Shown in pieces: positions 28,040 to 36,595 of a stretch of DNA of 64,000 nt. How positions within the stretch are numbered: position 1 is the stretch's first letter; each line of letters opens with the position of its first letter. Location of the stretch: assembly GCA_964487605.1 (NCBI GenBank), contig CAZARU010000016.1, positions 18,576-82,575 of the forward strand, read 5' to 3'. The DNA comes from JAJDAH01 sp964487605 (GTDB taxonomy: Bacteria > Myxococcota_A > Polyangia > Polyangiales > Polyangiaceae). The notes beneath the pieces are model-generated. The model saw only the letters and a list, made by a program, of their open reading frames with translations. It did no database searches and was not told the DNA's origin. Made by a program: the position numbers and the translations under genes.

Positions 28040-29506
28040 TCACTTCTTCGGCGCCGGCGCCGCCGGCGCGATGCGCGAGAGCTCCACGGACACGGTGACG
28101 CTCGACGAGGCGCCGTCGGCCAGGCGCGTCCCCCGCGGGATCACCAGGTCGAGGGACACCGTCGCGGAGTCCGAGATCTCCGACAGGTCGAGGGCCTCGG
28201 TGAGCACCTGCTTCACGCGTCGGCGCTCCGCCTTGCGCACCACCAGGCTCGCCGTCGGCGGCGTCGGGCGCAGCCTTCCCAGCGTGAAGCCGGACGGGGG
28301 CAGCCCCTTCTGCACGGGCTTGATCGGGACGGAGACGACCACGGTCTCGTGCGCGGCGAATCCGACCTCCTGAGGATCGACGCTCTGCACGACCACGCCC
28401 CGCGGTACGTCCACGGCGGACGCGGTCAGGGCGAGCTTCTGCGGGCCCGACTGGATCTTCGAAGCGTCGAGCTGCACCGCAGGCCCCTCCGCGGGGAGCG
28501 CCTGCAGGGCGTGACTCGGTCCGGACAGGGCGATCCTGACCTCGGTCGGCTCCTGGTTTTCGATGATGAAGTTCGGCGGGAGGTTCTTGAGGGTCACGGG
28601 CACGACGAACGTCTGGGCAACGACCTCGGTCTGCTTGCCGATGAGGAGCACCCACGCCGCCATGGCAATCCCGAGCGCCGCCGCCTTCGCTCCCGAGTTC
28701 TCCAGCAGCAGGCGTCGGACGAGCGACGGGCGCGCCTCCGGGGCGGTCGCCCGCCGGAAGTCCGCGATGCGCCGACGAAGCTCGTCGAGATCGGAGACGA
28801 GGTCGAGCTTCCCGGCCTGAGCGACGCTGATCGTTCCGCGCTCCTCGGAGACGACGAGCACGAAGGCATCCGAGCGTTCGGAGAGGCCGAGCGCGGCGCT
28901 GTGCCGTGTGCCTCGATCCTCCACCGGACGGGACGCGAGCGGGAGCTGAACGCCGAACTTCGTCACGATGTCGTTCTCGATGACGACCGCGCCGTCGTGC
29001 CCGGCCGAGCTCGAATCGAAGATGCTGTCGAGCAGCGGCTGCGAGAACCTCCCGTAGAGCGCGTTGCCGCCGGTGAGGTGCCGCTCGAGGGGCTCGAGGC
29101 CCTTGAGCACGACGAGCGCACCGACCTTCTTCCGGGCCAGGCGATCGAGCGCGTCGACGAGCAGGGGAAGAGTGGCCCGGGTCGAACCGCCGGCGCGAGC
29201 CGCCGCAAGAGGCCCCACCGACCCCAGGCGCTCGAAAGCCCGGCGGACGTCCTCCTGGAAGATGACGACCACGGCGACGACCGCGACGGTGAGGACCGCC
29301 TCGTAGATGAACAGCGTGAGATACATCTCGAGGACCCGGGCACCGAAGTAGATCCCCACGAGCAGCCCGAGTCCGACCAGCACGAAGCGCGACCGCGCCC
29401 GCTGCAGCGCGACGATCGCCGCGTAGGCGAGCACCGCCACGAAGAGCACGTCCAGCGCGTCGACGGGGCGCGCGTTGACGAGCAGGCCGCGGAGCCGTTC
29501 GATCAT
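28040..29506 (-). CDS. cdaA: Diadenylate cyclase (CdaA type) fused to YbbR repeats
   Basis: A 488-residue membrane protein. Three N-terminal hydrophobic segments (about 18-35, 40-57, 63-83) are followed by a DAC domain at about 95-245 that should make cyclic di-AMP from two ATP. The DGA motif is present at Asp171-Ala173 (GHDGAVVIEND). The second motif, normally RHR, reads Arg201-His202-Ser203 (GTRHSAALGLSE). A further membrane helix at about 263-280 leads into YbbR-like repeats to the end, equivalent to the separate partner CdaR of Firmicutes. Fusion of cyclase and regulator in one chain is the notable feature. It lies 65 bp behind the transhydrogenase gene, on the same strand. Confidence 0.9.
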   Translation of the reverse strand: MIERLRGLLVNARPVDALDVLFVAVLAYAAIVALQRARSRFVLVGLGLLVGIYFGARVLEMYLTLFIYEAVLTVAVVAVVVIFQEDVRRAFERLGSVGPLAAARAGGSTRATLPLLVDALDRLARKKVGALVVLKGLEPLERHLTGGNALYGRFSQPLLDSIFDSSSAGHDGAVVIENDIVTKFGVQLPLASRPVEDRGTRHSAALGLSERSDAFVLVVSEERGTISVAQAGKLDLVSDLDELRRRIADFRRATAPEARPSLVRRLLLENSGAKAAALGIAMAAWVLLIGKQTEVVAQTFVVPVTLKNLPPNFIIENQEPTEVRIALSGPSHALQALPAEGPAVQLDASKIQSGPQKLALTASAVDVPRGVVVQSVDPQEVGFAAHETVVVSVPIKPVQKGLPPSGFTLGRLRPTPPTASLVVRKAERRRVKQVLTEALDLSEISDSATVSLDLVIPRGTRLADGASSSVTVSVELSRIAPAAPAPKK

Positions 29507-29571
29507 CTACCGTCGATTCGTCGATTCGTGGGCGTTCGGCGCGCAAGCGCGGGAAACGGGTCGTGCTCCGG

Positions 29572-30969
29572 TCACTTGCGTTTCGCCAGCGCTCCCAGGC
29601 ACGCGTACGCCGCGTACTTGTAGGACTCGGCCAGCGTCGGGAAGTTGAACACCATGTCGATGAACAGATCGACCGTTCCTTCGAGGTGCAGCACGGCCTG
29701 CCCCACGTGCACGAGCTCCGTGGCACGCTCGCCAATGACGTGGACGCCGAGGACCCTGCGGTCGGCCGCGCCGACCACGAGCTTGGTGAGCCCGTCGACG
29801 TCCCCCGAGATCTTGCCCCGCGCATTGTCGCGGTAGTTCGCGGCGCCCACGACGTAGTCGATGCCCTTCTCGCGGCAGGTCTCCTCGGTCTCTCCAATCG
29901 AGCTGACCTCGGGGATCGTGTAGATGCCGTACGGAACGAGATCCGCGACGGACTTCTTGTAGTCGAAGCCGAAGGCGTGACAGACCGCGACTCGCCCCTG
30001 CTCCATGGACGCCGAGGCCAGCGCCGGAAAGCCGACGATGTCTCCCGCCGCCATGACGTTGTCCACCTTCGTGCGGAAGCGCGCGTCCACGGGGAGGTAG
30101 CCGCGGGAGTCCGCTTCGAGCCCCACCCTGTCGAGACCGAGGTTCGCCGAGTTGCCGATTCGACCCGCGGCGAACAGAAGCTGCTCGGTTTCGAGGCGAG
30201 TCCCGTCGGACAGGTCGGTCCGCACGATGGATCCCTCGCGCCGGACACCGCCCCACTTCACCCCCGTGCGCAGCTCGATGCCCAGGCGACGCATCGCGAC
30301 CACGAGGCGCTCGACGATTTCCCCGTCGAGGAACGGCAAGATGGTGTCGCGCGTGTCCACGAGCGTCACCTTCACCCCCAGCGCCGCGAACATGCACGCG
30401 TACTCGCAGCCGATGACCCCGCCGCCGAGGATCGCCATGGAGGACGGGATCCTCTCGATCTCGAGGATCTCGTCGCTGTCGTGGATCTGCACGTCCTCGA
30501 AATCGATGTCCGCGGGGCGCCGCGGGCGCGAACCGGTGGCGATCATGAACCAGTCGCCCGCCACGAGGGTCTTCTCCCCGGACCGTTCGACGCTCACCGT
30601 TCCAGCATCGTCGAAGCGTCCGTGACCGTGAAAGTACGTCACGCCGTGGCGCTCCAGGTTCTGGCGGATGCGGAGCGACTCCGACGCGGCGATGGCATTC
30701 TTGCGCTCCATGAGGCGCGGCAGCGTCGCGGTCGTCTCCAGCTCCACGGCGATGCCGTAGAGCTCACGCGAGCGGTGACCCGAGAGGTACAGCGCGGCCT
30801 CGCGCAGCGTCTTGCTCGGCAGCGTTCCGGTGTGAACACCCGCGCCGCCGGGTTCCGGCGCCGATTCGACGATGGCGACGCTCTTGCCGAAGTACCCGGC
30901 CTGGGCCGCTGCCTTCTCTCCGGCAGGCCCGGCCCCCAAGATCACCAGGTCGAACTTCCGAGCTGCCAC
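29572..30969 (-). CDS. sthA: Soluble NAD(P) transhydrogenase (SthA type)
   Basis: A 465-residue FAD-dependent pyridine nucleotide oxidoreductase. The FAD-binding GAGPAG fingerprint, the second nucleotide fold LGGGVIGCEYACMF and the AAGDIVGFPALAS segment are intact. The redox disulfide of dihydrolipoamide dehydrogenase or glutathione reductase is absent: the site reads GVHTGTLPSKTLREA, as in soluble transhydrogenase, so hydride transfer between NADPH and NAD is the likely reaction. The GTG at 30969 has a GAGGGG ribosome-binding site. The diadenylate cyclase gene follows on the same strand. Confidence 0.87.
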   Translation of the reverse strand: MAARKFDLVILGAGPAGEKAAAQAGYFGKSVAIVESAPEPGGAGVHTGTLPSKTLREAALYLSGHRSRELYGIAVELETTATLPRLMERKNAIAASESLRIRQNLERHGVTYFHGHGRFDDAGTVSVERSGEKTLVAGDWFMIATGSRPRRPADIDFEDVQIHDSDEILEIERIPSSMAILGGGVIGCEYACMFAALGVKVTLVDTRDTILPFLDGEIVERLVVAMRRLGIELRTGVKWGGVRREGSIVRTDLSDGTRLETEQLLFAAGRIGNSANLGLDRVGLEADSRGYLPVDARFRTKVDNVMAAGDIVGFPALASASMEQGRVAVCHAFGFDYKKSVADLVPYGIYTIPEVSSIGETEETCREKGIDYVVGAANYRDNARGKISGDVDGLTKLVVGAADRRVLGVHVIGERATELVHVGQAVLHLEGTVDLFIDMVFNFPTLAESYKYAAYACLGALAKRK

Positions 30970-31038
30970 GCCGAACCCCTCGTGTACCGCCGCGAGCGCG
31001 CGGAGACAACGACCGCGCGTTCGTGGTACGTCACGCCG

Positions 31039-32142
31039 ATGAACATCTGCGCTCGATCGGCAATCTTCGTGCTTTCCCTCGCGACCCTCGCGGGATGCGG
31101 CTCGGAGGAGAAGAAGGGGGGCGCGGCGTCGGGCGGCACGGCCGGCGCGGGCACGGGCGGGAGCGGCGGGAGCAGCGGAGCGAGCGGAGCGGGAACCGGC
31201 GGAACCTCCGGATCTGCCGGAGGCGCGTCGTGTGCGTCGTCGTCCGCGGCGATGCGCGACTGCGTCGAGCAGACCCGACTCGAAGCGGACCTGGCCTTCG
31301 TCGCGAAGGACCGGCCGCCGGGCTCCACGCACTGGCAGGCGGTTCAGGACCTCTGCAAGACGCGCTTCGAGGAAGCGGGCATGACCGTCGAGCTCCACGC
31401 CTACGCGACCGGCGTGAACGTGATTGGCGTGAAGACCGGCGCGGACGCGCCCTCGAAGCAGGTCGTCGTCAGCGCCCACTACGATCACATCCCGGGTTGC
31501 GCCGGAGCCGACGACAACGCGACCGGCGTGGTCGGCGTGCTCGAGATGGCGCGCCTGGCCAAGGCCGCGACGTTCTCCAACACGCTGGTCCTGGCGTGCT
31601 GGGACGAGGAGGAGCGCGGCCTGATCGGCGCCCGGGCCTACGCCCAGCGGGCGAAGAGCCGCGGTGACGACATCGTCGTGATGTACTCCCTCGAGATGAT
31701 CGGTTTTCGAACGGACGTGCCGAGCTCCCAGAAGGTCCCGGCCGGTTTCGACCTGCTGTTCCCCGAGCAGCTCGCCGACCTCAGTGCAGACGAGAATCGC
31801 GGCAACTTCCTCGCGCTGCTACCGGACACGGCCGCCGTGGGACCTGCGAACGACGCCGCGGAGCACGCGCGCGCCGTGGGGCTGAAGACCTACGTCCTCG
31901 AGATCACCGCGGGGCTGAAGTCGAACCCCATCGCGGCGGACGTACGTCGCTCGGACCATGCGGCGTTCTGGGATCAGGACTTTCCGGCCATTCTCGTGAC
32001 CGACACGTCAGAGTTCCGGTACGACCCCTACCACTGCCGCAACGGCCTCTCCGACGACGTCGCGAACCTCGACCCGGCGTTTCTCACGCAGAACGTCAAG
32101 GCGTCCGTCGGTTCGGCCGCCGACGCCCTGGGCGTGAAGTAG
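31039..32142 (+). CDS. M28-family zinc aminopeptidase-like lipoprotein
   Basis: A 367-residue lipoprotein (lipobox LAGCGS) with a Gly/Ser-rich spacer. The M28 metallopeptidase core is clear: the first ligands in SAHYDHIPGCAGADDNATG, the catalytic Glu pair in WDEEERGLIGARAY, YSLEMIGF, and the last His in RSDHAAFWDQDFP. It should release N-terminal amino acids from peptides outside the cytoplasmic membrane. ATG 31039 begins the signal sequence. It is divergent from the transhydrogenase gene, with a 69-bp spacer in which I see no clear promoter. Confidence 0.88.
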   Translation: MNICARSAIFVLSLATLAGCGSEEKKGGAASGGTAGAGTGGSGGSSGASGAGTGGTSGSAGGASCASSSAAMRDCVEQTRLEADLAFVAKDRPPGSTHWQAVQDLCKTRFEEAGMTVELHAYATGVNVIGVKTGADAPSKQVVVSAHYDHIPGCAGADDNATGVVGVLEMARLAKAATFSNTLVLACWDEEERGLIGARAYAQRAKSRGDDIVVMYSLEMIGFRTDVPSSQKVPAGFDLLFPEQLADLSADENRGNFLALLPDTAAVGPANDAAEHARAVGLKTYVLEITAGLKSNPIAADVRRSDHAAFWDQDFPAILVTDTSEFRYDPYHCRNGLSDDVANLDPAFLTQNVKASVGSAADALGVK

Positions 32143-32153
32143 GCGGAAACGAC

Positions 32154-32180
32154 GGCCGGGCGCCCCCCCGCAGCCCGGCC
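32154..32180. terminator. Hairpin between convergent genes (candidate bidirectional terminator)
   Basis: A perfect 8-bp inverted repeat GGCCGGGC/GCCCGGCC with an 11-nt C-rich loop lies in the 53-bp gap between the convergent M28 peptidase and Gly-rich lipoprotein genes. There is no T-tract. The symmetrical position fits a two-way terminator. Confidence 0.45.
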
Positions 32181-32195
32181 ACCGTCACCTCGACG

Positions 32196-32798
32196 TCACG
32201 CGCAGACGTCGTTCCCCGCCGCGTGCTCGCAGTGGATGCTCGTCGGGTCCGGCGCCGCGAGGAATCCGAGGTGCGTCTCGACGCAGGTGCGCCGGGTGTC
32301 GTCGAACTTGTTGTCGAAGTCGTCCAGACAGTCGTCCTCGGAGGCGAAGTGGTTCGTGGTTCCGTACCCGCACTTGGTCTCGTAGGCCGTGCAGTGCGCG
32401 GTCGCGCTCGACGACGGTCCGCCGCCCGATCCGGCCGCGCCACCGGCACCTGCGCCACCCGCTGCGCCACCGGCGCCCGCACCGCCACCGGCGCCCGCGC
32501 CGCCACCGGCTCCTGCTCCGCCACCGGCGCCCGCACCGCCACCGGCACCCGCTCCACCACCGGCGCCAGCCATGCCCGACCCGGCAGCTCCCGCGGACCC
32601 ACCGGAACCGGACGTGCCACCCGCACCCGTTCCAGCCGTACCCGCCGTGCCGCCGCTACCCGTGCCCGCCGTGCCGCCCGAGCTGCCGGACGAGCCACCG
32701 CTGCCACCCTTCCCCTCGTCGTCATCGCCGCCACAGCCGGCCACGAGCGCCAAGGGAGCCATCACCACCAACAAGCCAATCGTAGAACGCAAAGTCAT
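32196..32798 (-). CDS. Gly-rich repeat lipoprotein with small Cys domain
   Basis: A 200-residue lipoprotein (lipobox VAGCGG) starting at ATG 32798 behind a GAGGAG ribosome-binding site. About 100 residues are Gly/Ala-rich repeats of the GAGGGA type. A small C-terminal domain of some 65 residues follows with six Cys (AHCTAYETKCGY, DDCLDDFDNKF, RRTCVETHLGF, IHCEHAAGNDVC). No family is recognised; the head is likely a disulfide-bonded unit on a flexible stalk. Confidence 0.72.
   Translation of the reverse strand: MTLRSTIGLLVVMAPLALVAGCGGDDDEGKGGSGGSSGSSGGTAGTGSGGTAGTAGTGAGGTSGSGGSAGAAGSGMAGAGGGAGAGGGAGAGGGAGAGGGAGAGGGAGAGGAAGGAGAGGAAGSGGGPSSSATAHCTAYETKCGYGTTNHFASEDDCLDDFDNKFDDTRRTCVETHLGFLAAPDPTSIHCEHAAGNDVCA
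32473..32575. repeat. Tandem 18-bp coding repeat in the Gly-rich lipoprotein
   Basis: Units close to CCACCGGCGCCCGCACCG recur head to tail about five times and encode the GAGGGA hexapeptide on the minus strand. The copies are near-identical, so the region is prone to expansion and contraction. Confidence 0.7.
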
Positions 32799-33023
32799 CC
32801 TGAGATCTCCTCGCAAGGGAACGCTGAAGCGTAGACGCGTACGGCGCTCCGTCAAATCCCTCGGGGGAAGGCAGGGGAACGCGCCCGTTCGGCGCCCGAG
32901 GAGCACCGGGCACCGGTCGTCATCGCTCTGCGCGGCCGACCCCGCCGGACTTCGGTAAGCCCGTCCGGGGCACGAGCCACCGACCACTAGCAGGACCGAC
33001 GGGAAGCACGCCTCCCGCGGAGG

Positions 33024-34094
33024 TCAGTTACACGCCTTGCTCACCGTATGCGTGTCGATGAGACCGCCCAGCACGGCGTGGAACTCGAACGTGATGCTCG
33101 AGTCGGTGACCGTCACGAGCTGCGCGCCGAAATCCAGGTTGTAGAAGAGCTCCGACTCGGGCACCGCGGTCCCCATGGCGTACTTCAGCGAGCCGCCGAG
33201 GCCGTTGACGAAGTAGGGAATGGCGCCGACCCGAAGGCGCTCGTAGGTGTGGTCGTGCCCCGACAGCACGACGTCGATGCCCCAGGCTTCGAACGGCCAC
33301 TTCATGCGGTCGTTCGAGCCATGGTCGCCCGAGGAGTACGGCGGGCGATGGAAGTAGGCGAGCTTGAAGCATGCCGTGGACGAAGCGACCCGGTCCTGCA
33401 ACCACTGCGCCTGAACGCTGTTCTCGTCGGCTCCGTCGGGCTCGTCCGACTCGCTGTCCAGCGCGAAGAGGTGAACGCGCCCGATCTGCACGTCGTAGTA
33501 GCGTTCGTTGCCGGGGAGCGTGAAGTAGTCGATGTACGGCTGCAGGTTCGCCGCGCGCCAGTCGTGGTTGCCAGGCGTCGGCCAGAAGCGGTTCTCCGCA
33601 CTGCCGGGACCGAACGCGCCCACGTAGTTGCCGATGAAGCTCGCGTACTGAGCCCCGATGTTGCTGTCGATGGTGCCGGCGGCCCCGTCGGGATAGTTGT
33701 TGTCCCCCGTCGTGATGATGAAGTCCGGGTTCCAGCTCTTGACGAGCCCGCCCACCTTCGAGAGCCCGCCGATCCCCAGGGCGTCGATGAGGCTGTCCCC
33801 GAAATCGCCGATGACGGCGAAGCGCTGCTGATCGGGCACGCCGCCGGTCCCGCCCGCGCCGGCCATGGCCGACCCTCCACCGCCGGACGCGCCGCCGGCT
33901 CCCGCTGCGGCCGATCCCCCCGCGCCCCCCGCCGTGGATCCCGCGCTGCCCGCCGTCCCACCGACACCGCCCGCGGTGCCGCCCGCGCCGTCGACCGACG
34001 ACGTTCCGCCGCTGCCTCCCCCCGAGCCTTCCTCGCCGCCACACGACGAGAGGGCGAGGCAGAGACCAGCGACAGCGAACGGCGGCACCCTCAT
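33024..34094 (-). CDS. Calcineurin-like metallophosphoesterase lipoprotein
   Basis: A 356-residue lipoprotein (lipobox LSSCGG) with a Gly-rich spacer to about residue 85. The metallophosphoesterase metal-binding blocks appear in order: IGDFGD, TTGDNNYPDG, TPGNHDW, YFHRPPYSSG and LSGHDHTYER. The arrangement matches purple/tartrate-resistant acid phosphatase relatives. It should hydrolyse phosphate esters outside the cytoplasmic membrane. ATG 34094 begins the signal. The 140-bp gap upstream shows no feature I can support. Confidence 0.88.
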   Translation of the reverse strand: MRVPPFAVAGLCLALSSCGGEEGSGGGSGGTSSVDGAGGTAGGVGGTAGSAGSTAGGAGGSAAAGAGGASGGGGSAMAGAGGTGGVPDQQRFAVIGDFGDSLIDALGIGGLSKVGGLVKSWNPDFIITTGDNNYPDGAAGTIDSNIGAQYASFIGNYVGAFGPGSAENRFWPTPGNHDWRAANLQPYIDYFTLPGNERYYDVQIGRVHLFALDSESDEPDGADENSVQAQWLQDRVASSTACFKLAYFHRPPYSSGDHGSNDRMKWPFEAWGIDVVLSGHDHTYERLRVGAIPYFVNGLGGSLKYAMGTAVPESELFYNLDFGAQLVTVTDSSITFEFHAVLGGLIDTHTVSKACN

Positions 34095-34234
34095 GTGGAC
34101 GACTCCTGGTGGGCGAGCGGCCTTACGCCGCCTGGCTCGGTGAGCCTGCGGGAGGGCGCGCCCCGGCGCAAGGATCCGTGAGTGGGCCGAGGCCCGCGCC
34201 TCCTCTGGCCAGAGCGTGCGGTCGCGGCGGGCGG

Positions 34235-35443
34235 TCAGGAGGAAATGAGCGTCGCGCCGGTCGCGCGCTCGACGAACCAGACCGACGCCACGGCCGCCAC
34301 CGCCCCCCCGGTGGCCACCGTCACCCGACGATGCGTCTCGGGGCGAGCTCGGCGCAGCCACGCGAGCAGCGGAAAGCACGGGAGCACGAGGGCGAGCTGA
34401 CCCACCTCGACGCCCAGGTTGAAGCCCACGAGGCCCGGGACGAGACCCCCGCCCTGGCCGATCCCCAGGTCGCGAAGCACGCCGGAGAAACCGAAGCCGT
34501 GAACGAGCCCGAAGCCGAAGGTGACGGCATGGCGCGCACGCGGCGCTTCGCGAACCACGTTCTCCACGCCGACGTACACGATGGACAGGGCGATGATCGA
34601 CTCGACGACACCCGACGGCGGGGCGATGACGCCGAGGGCTCCGAGCGCCAGGGTGATGCTGTGAGCGACCGTGAACGACGTGACGACCAGCAAGAGCTCC
34701 CTGGTCGTGCGAACGGCCAGGACCAGGGCAACGACGAACAGGACGTGATCGAAGCCGATCAGGATGTGCCAGATCCCCTCGACGAAGAAGCGGCGGACGT
34801 AGGCGAACGCCCCGCTCCCGACCGCCTGCCGCTCTCCGGGCTTCGCGCCGCCGGCGTCGGGCAAAACGGCGGGAGTCGCGGCGCCGCGCACCTCTCGGCC
34901 GAAGTCCACGGGCGCGGCGCCACGCGCCCCCGACGCATCGAAACGCGCGGTGCGCTTCTCCCGAGTGATCTCGAACTCGAACACCGCCGGACCCACGTGC
35001 GCGAAGACGAGGATGCGGTGGCCTCCTTCGTCCTCCATCAGGAGCGTCGTGTCGATGGCGACCTGCCGGGGTGCCGACTTGCACAGCCAGTCGCGAAGCA
35101 AGCGCACGCTTCGCCCGCCGGAAGTCACGTGGAAGTCGCGCACCTCGCCCGCGACGCACTCGGCACCGTCCGCCTCCACGGCGAGCTTCGCGTCGAGGTA
35201 GCTGACGACGGAATCTCGCGCCGCGAGGATGCGCTCGGGCGTGACGCTCCGCGGATCCCCACCCATCTCGCCGGCGAGTACCGCGACCAGGGTGGGGCCA
35301 TCGAGGGCGAACAACACGTGGACGCGGGCGCCGTCCACGGCGACCTTCATCGAGCTGGCGGAGAACGGGTGCGCGAGGGCCTTGCTCGGCAGCGCGAGGC
35401 CGGCGAGGAAGCACCAAGCGGCGAGCAGCGCCGAGCGGAACAC
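34235..35443 (-). CDS. HupE/UreJ-family membrane protein with periplasmic N-terminal domain
   Basis: A 402-residue protein. A signal peptide ending SKALA precedes a soluble region (about 25-205) of beta-rich sequence. The C-terminal half has several membrane helices with the HupE/UreJ-like motifs GIWHILIGFDHVLFVV, TSFTVAHSITLAL, GLVHGFGFSG and FNLGVEVGQ, whose His residues may bind a metal. Members with a long N-terminal domain are common in environmental bacteria and have unknown function; no hydrogenase or urease genes are near, so nickel transport is not supported. The GTG at 35443 is the likely start. Confidence 0.8.
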   Translation of the reverse strand: MFRSALLAAWCFLAGLALPSKALAHPFSASSMKVAVDGARVHVLFALDGPTLVAVLAGEMGGDPRSVTPERILAARDSVVSYLDAKLAVEADGAECVAGEVRDFHVTSGGRSVRLLRDWLCKSAPRQVAIDTTLLMEDEGGHRILVFAHVGPAVFEFEITREKRTARFDASGARGAAPVDFGREVRGAATPAVLPDAGGAKPGERQAVGSGAFAYVRRFFVEGIWHILIGFDHVLFVVALVLAVRTTRELLLVVTSFTVAHSITLALGALGVIAPPSGVVESIIALSIVYVGVENVVREAPRARHAVTFGFGLVHGFGFSGVLRDLGIGQGGGLVPGLVGFNLGVEVGQLALVLPCFPLLAWLRRARPETHRRVTVATGGAVAAVASVWFVERATGATLISS

Positions 35444-35602
35444 GAGGCCATTTGCCGTCCGCGGCCCGCGAGGCGCAACCCGCAGGCGCCGCCCGGGTGC
35501 CTCGTCGGGCCGCTTCCGGCAACGGCGTCATCATTTCCTCGCGCTCGAGGTCGTCGGGCTCAAGTCCCTGCGCGACCGCCCGTTCTGTAGCGGCGAGCCA
35601 CC

Positions 35603-36595
35603 GTGACTTCTGCTGGCACGTCGCCGTCCGCGAATCGTCGGGAGGGACCCTCCGCCCTCGGCCTGTCGCTGGAGGGGCCGATCTCGCGAAGGGCGACGTG
35701 CTCGTCCCACGTCGCGAGGCGCGCGAGCGGCGCGCAGGTGATGGTGACGGTGCTCGACCCGCAGGCCTCGGTGGACGAGCGCGAGCGGTTCCTGGCGGGC
35801 GCGAACGCGATGCTCGTGCTGGGCGCGCGCGCCGACATCCTCACGGTGTACGAGGTGTCGGCCGAGGACGCTTGCTTCGTCTCGGAGCTCTGGACGATCG
35901 GGACCTGCGCCGATCTCCCGACGCTGCGCCTCGGGCTCGAGCGAAAGCTCGACGTGGTCCAGCGCATCTGCGACGCCCTCGCCGCCGTTCACGCGGCCGG
36001 CGTCGTCCATGGGTGCCTGTGCCCGGGCAACGTCCTGCTCGACGACGACCTGCAGCCCGTACTCAGCGAGGTCGGGGTGGTGGACGTGAGCAAGAAGCTG
36101 GACGCCCTGGACGATCCGCAGGGGTACGCCGCCTTCGCGTCACCGGAGGCGAGGCAGGGCGAGGCGTTGAGCTGGGCGTCCGACGTCTACAGCGTGGGCC
36201 GCTTCCTGCAGTTCGTGCTCCTCGGCGAGACCGTCGAGCACGAGACGCTGGCCATTCCGCGTCTGGAGCGCCTCGCGAAGAGCGCCCCCGCGGGCCTGGT
36301 TCGGATAGTGCGAAAGTGCACGGCGGCCCACGTGACGCACCGCTACCTGACCATCGAAGACCTGCGCGCGGACCTGCTGCGCTACGGGCGGCACGCCGAG
36401 GTGGGCATGGGGCACGCCGACGTCGTGGAGGAAAATCCGACGGGACTGATGGCGAGCCGCTCGCCTCCCTCGCAGCGACGGCGCGCAGCCCCGCGCGGCA
36501 CGGGAGCGAAGCGCAGCGGCGCCGTCTGGTGGGCCGCGCTCGCCATCGCCTCCGCGGGCGCGGCGGCCGGCGCCTACGTGCTGCTCGGCGGCTGA
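35603..36595 (+). CDS. Membrane-anchored pseudokinase
   Basis: A 330-residue protein with the overall helical pattern of a Hanks kinase (HAAGVVHGCLCPGNVLL, ASPEARQGEALSWASDVYSV) but without its catalytic residues. HRD is His136-Gly-Cys, DFG is Glu156-Val-Gly, there is no glycine-rich loop, and the lysine of the VAIK motif is missing (QVMVTVL). A basic Pro/Arg linker and a C-terminal membrane helix (about 305-326) follow, as in the active kinases of this genome. It should not transfer phosphate and may act as a scaffold or phosphoprotein reader. The GTG at 35603 is the best start. Its end overlaps the convergent methyltransferase by 22 nt. Confidence 0.82.
   Translation: MTSAGTSPSANRREGPSALGLSLEGPISRRATCSSHVARRASGAQVMVTVLDPQASVDERERFLAGANAMLVLGARADILTVYEVSAEDACFVSELWTIGTCADLPTLRLGLERKLDVVQRICDALAAVHAAGVVHGCLCPGNVLLDDDLQPVLSEVGVVDVSKKLDALDDPQGYAAFASPEARQGEALSWASDVYSVGRFLQFVLLGETVEHETLAIPRLERLAKSAPAGLVRIVRKCTAAHVTHRYLTIEDLRADLLRYGRHAEVGMGHADVVEENPTGLMASRSPPSQRRRAAPRGTGAKRSGAVWWAALAIASAGAAAGAYVLLGG

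Noticed and set aside
29507..29571. Terminator between the transhydrogenase and cyclase genes
   Set aside because: Only a very short GCGC-TT-GCGC stem and a small direct repeat are seen, too weak to call.
30970..31488. N-terminal extension of the transhydrogenase up to 31488
   Set aside because: The extension is the antisense of the M28 peptidase gene; the GTG at 30969 with a ribosome-binding site starts just before the FAD fold.
34235..35443. Nickel transporter for hydrogenase or urease
   Set aside because: HupE/UreJ-like motifs are present but no such enzyme genes are near and the long N-terminal domain is unlike the classical proteins.
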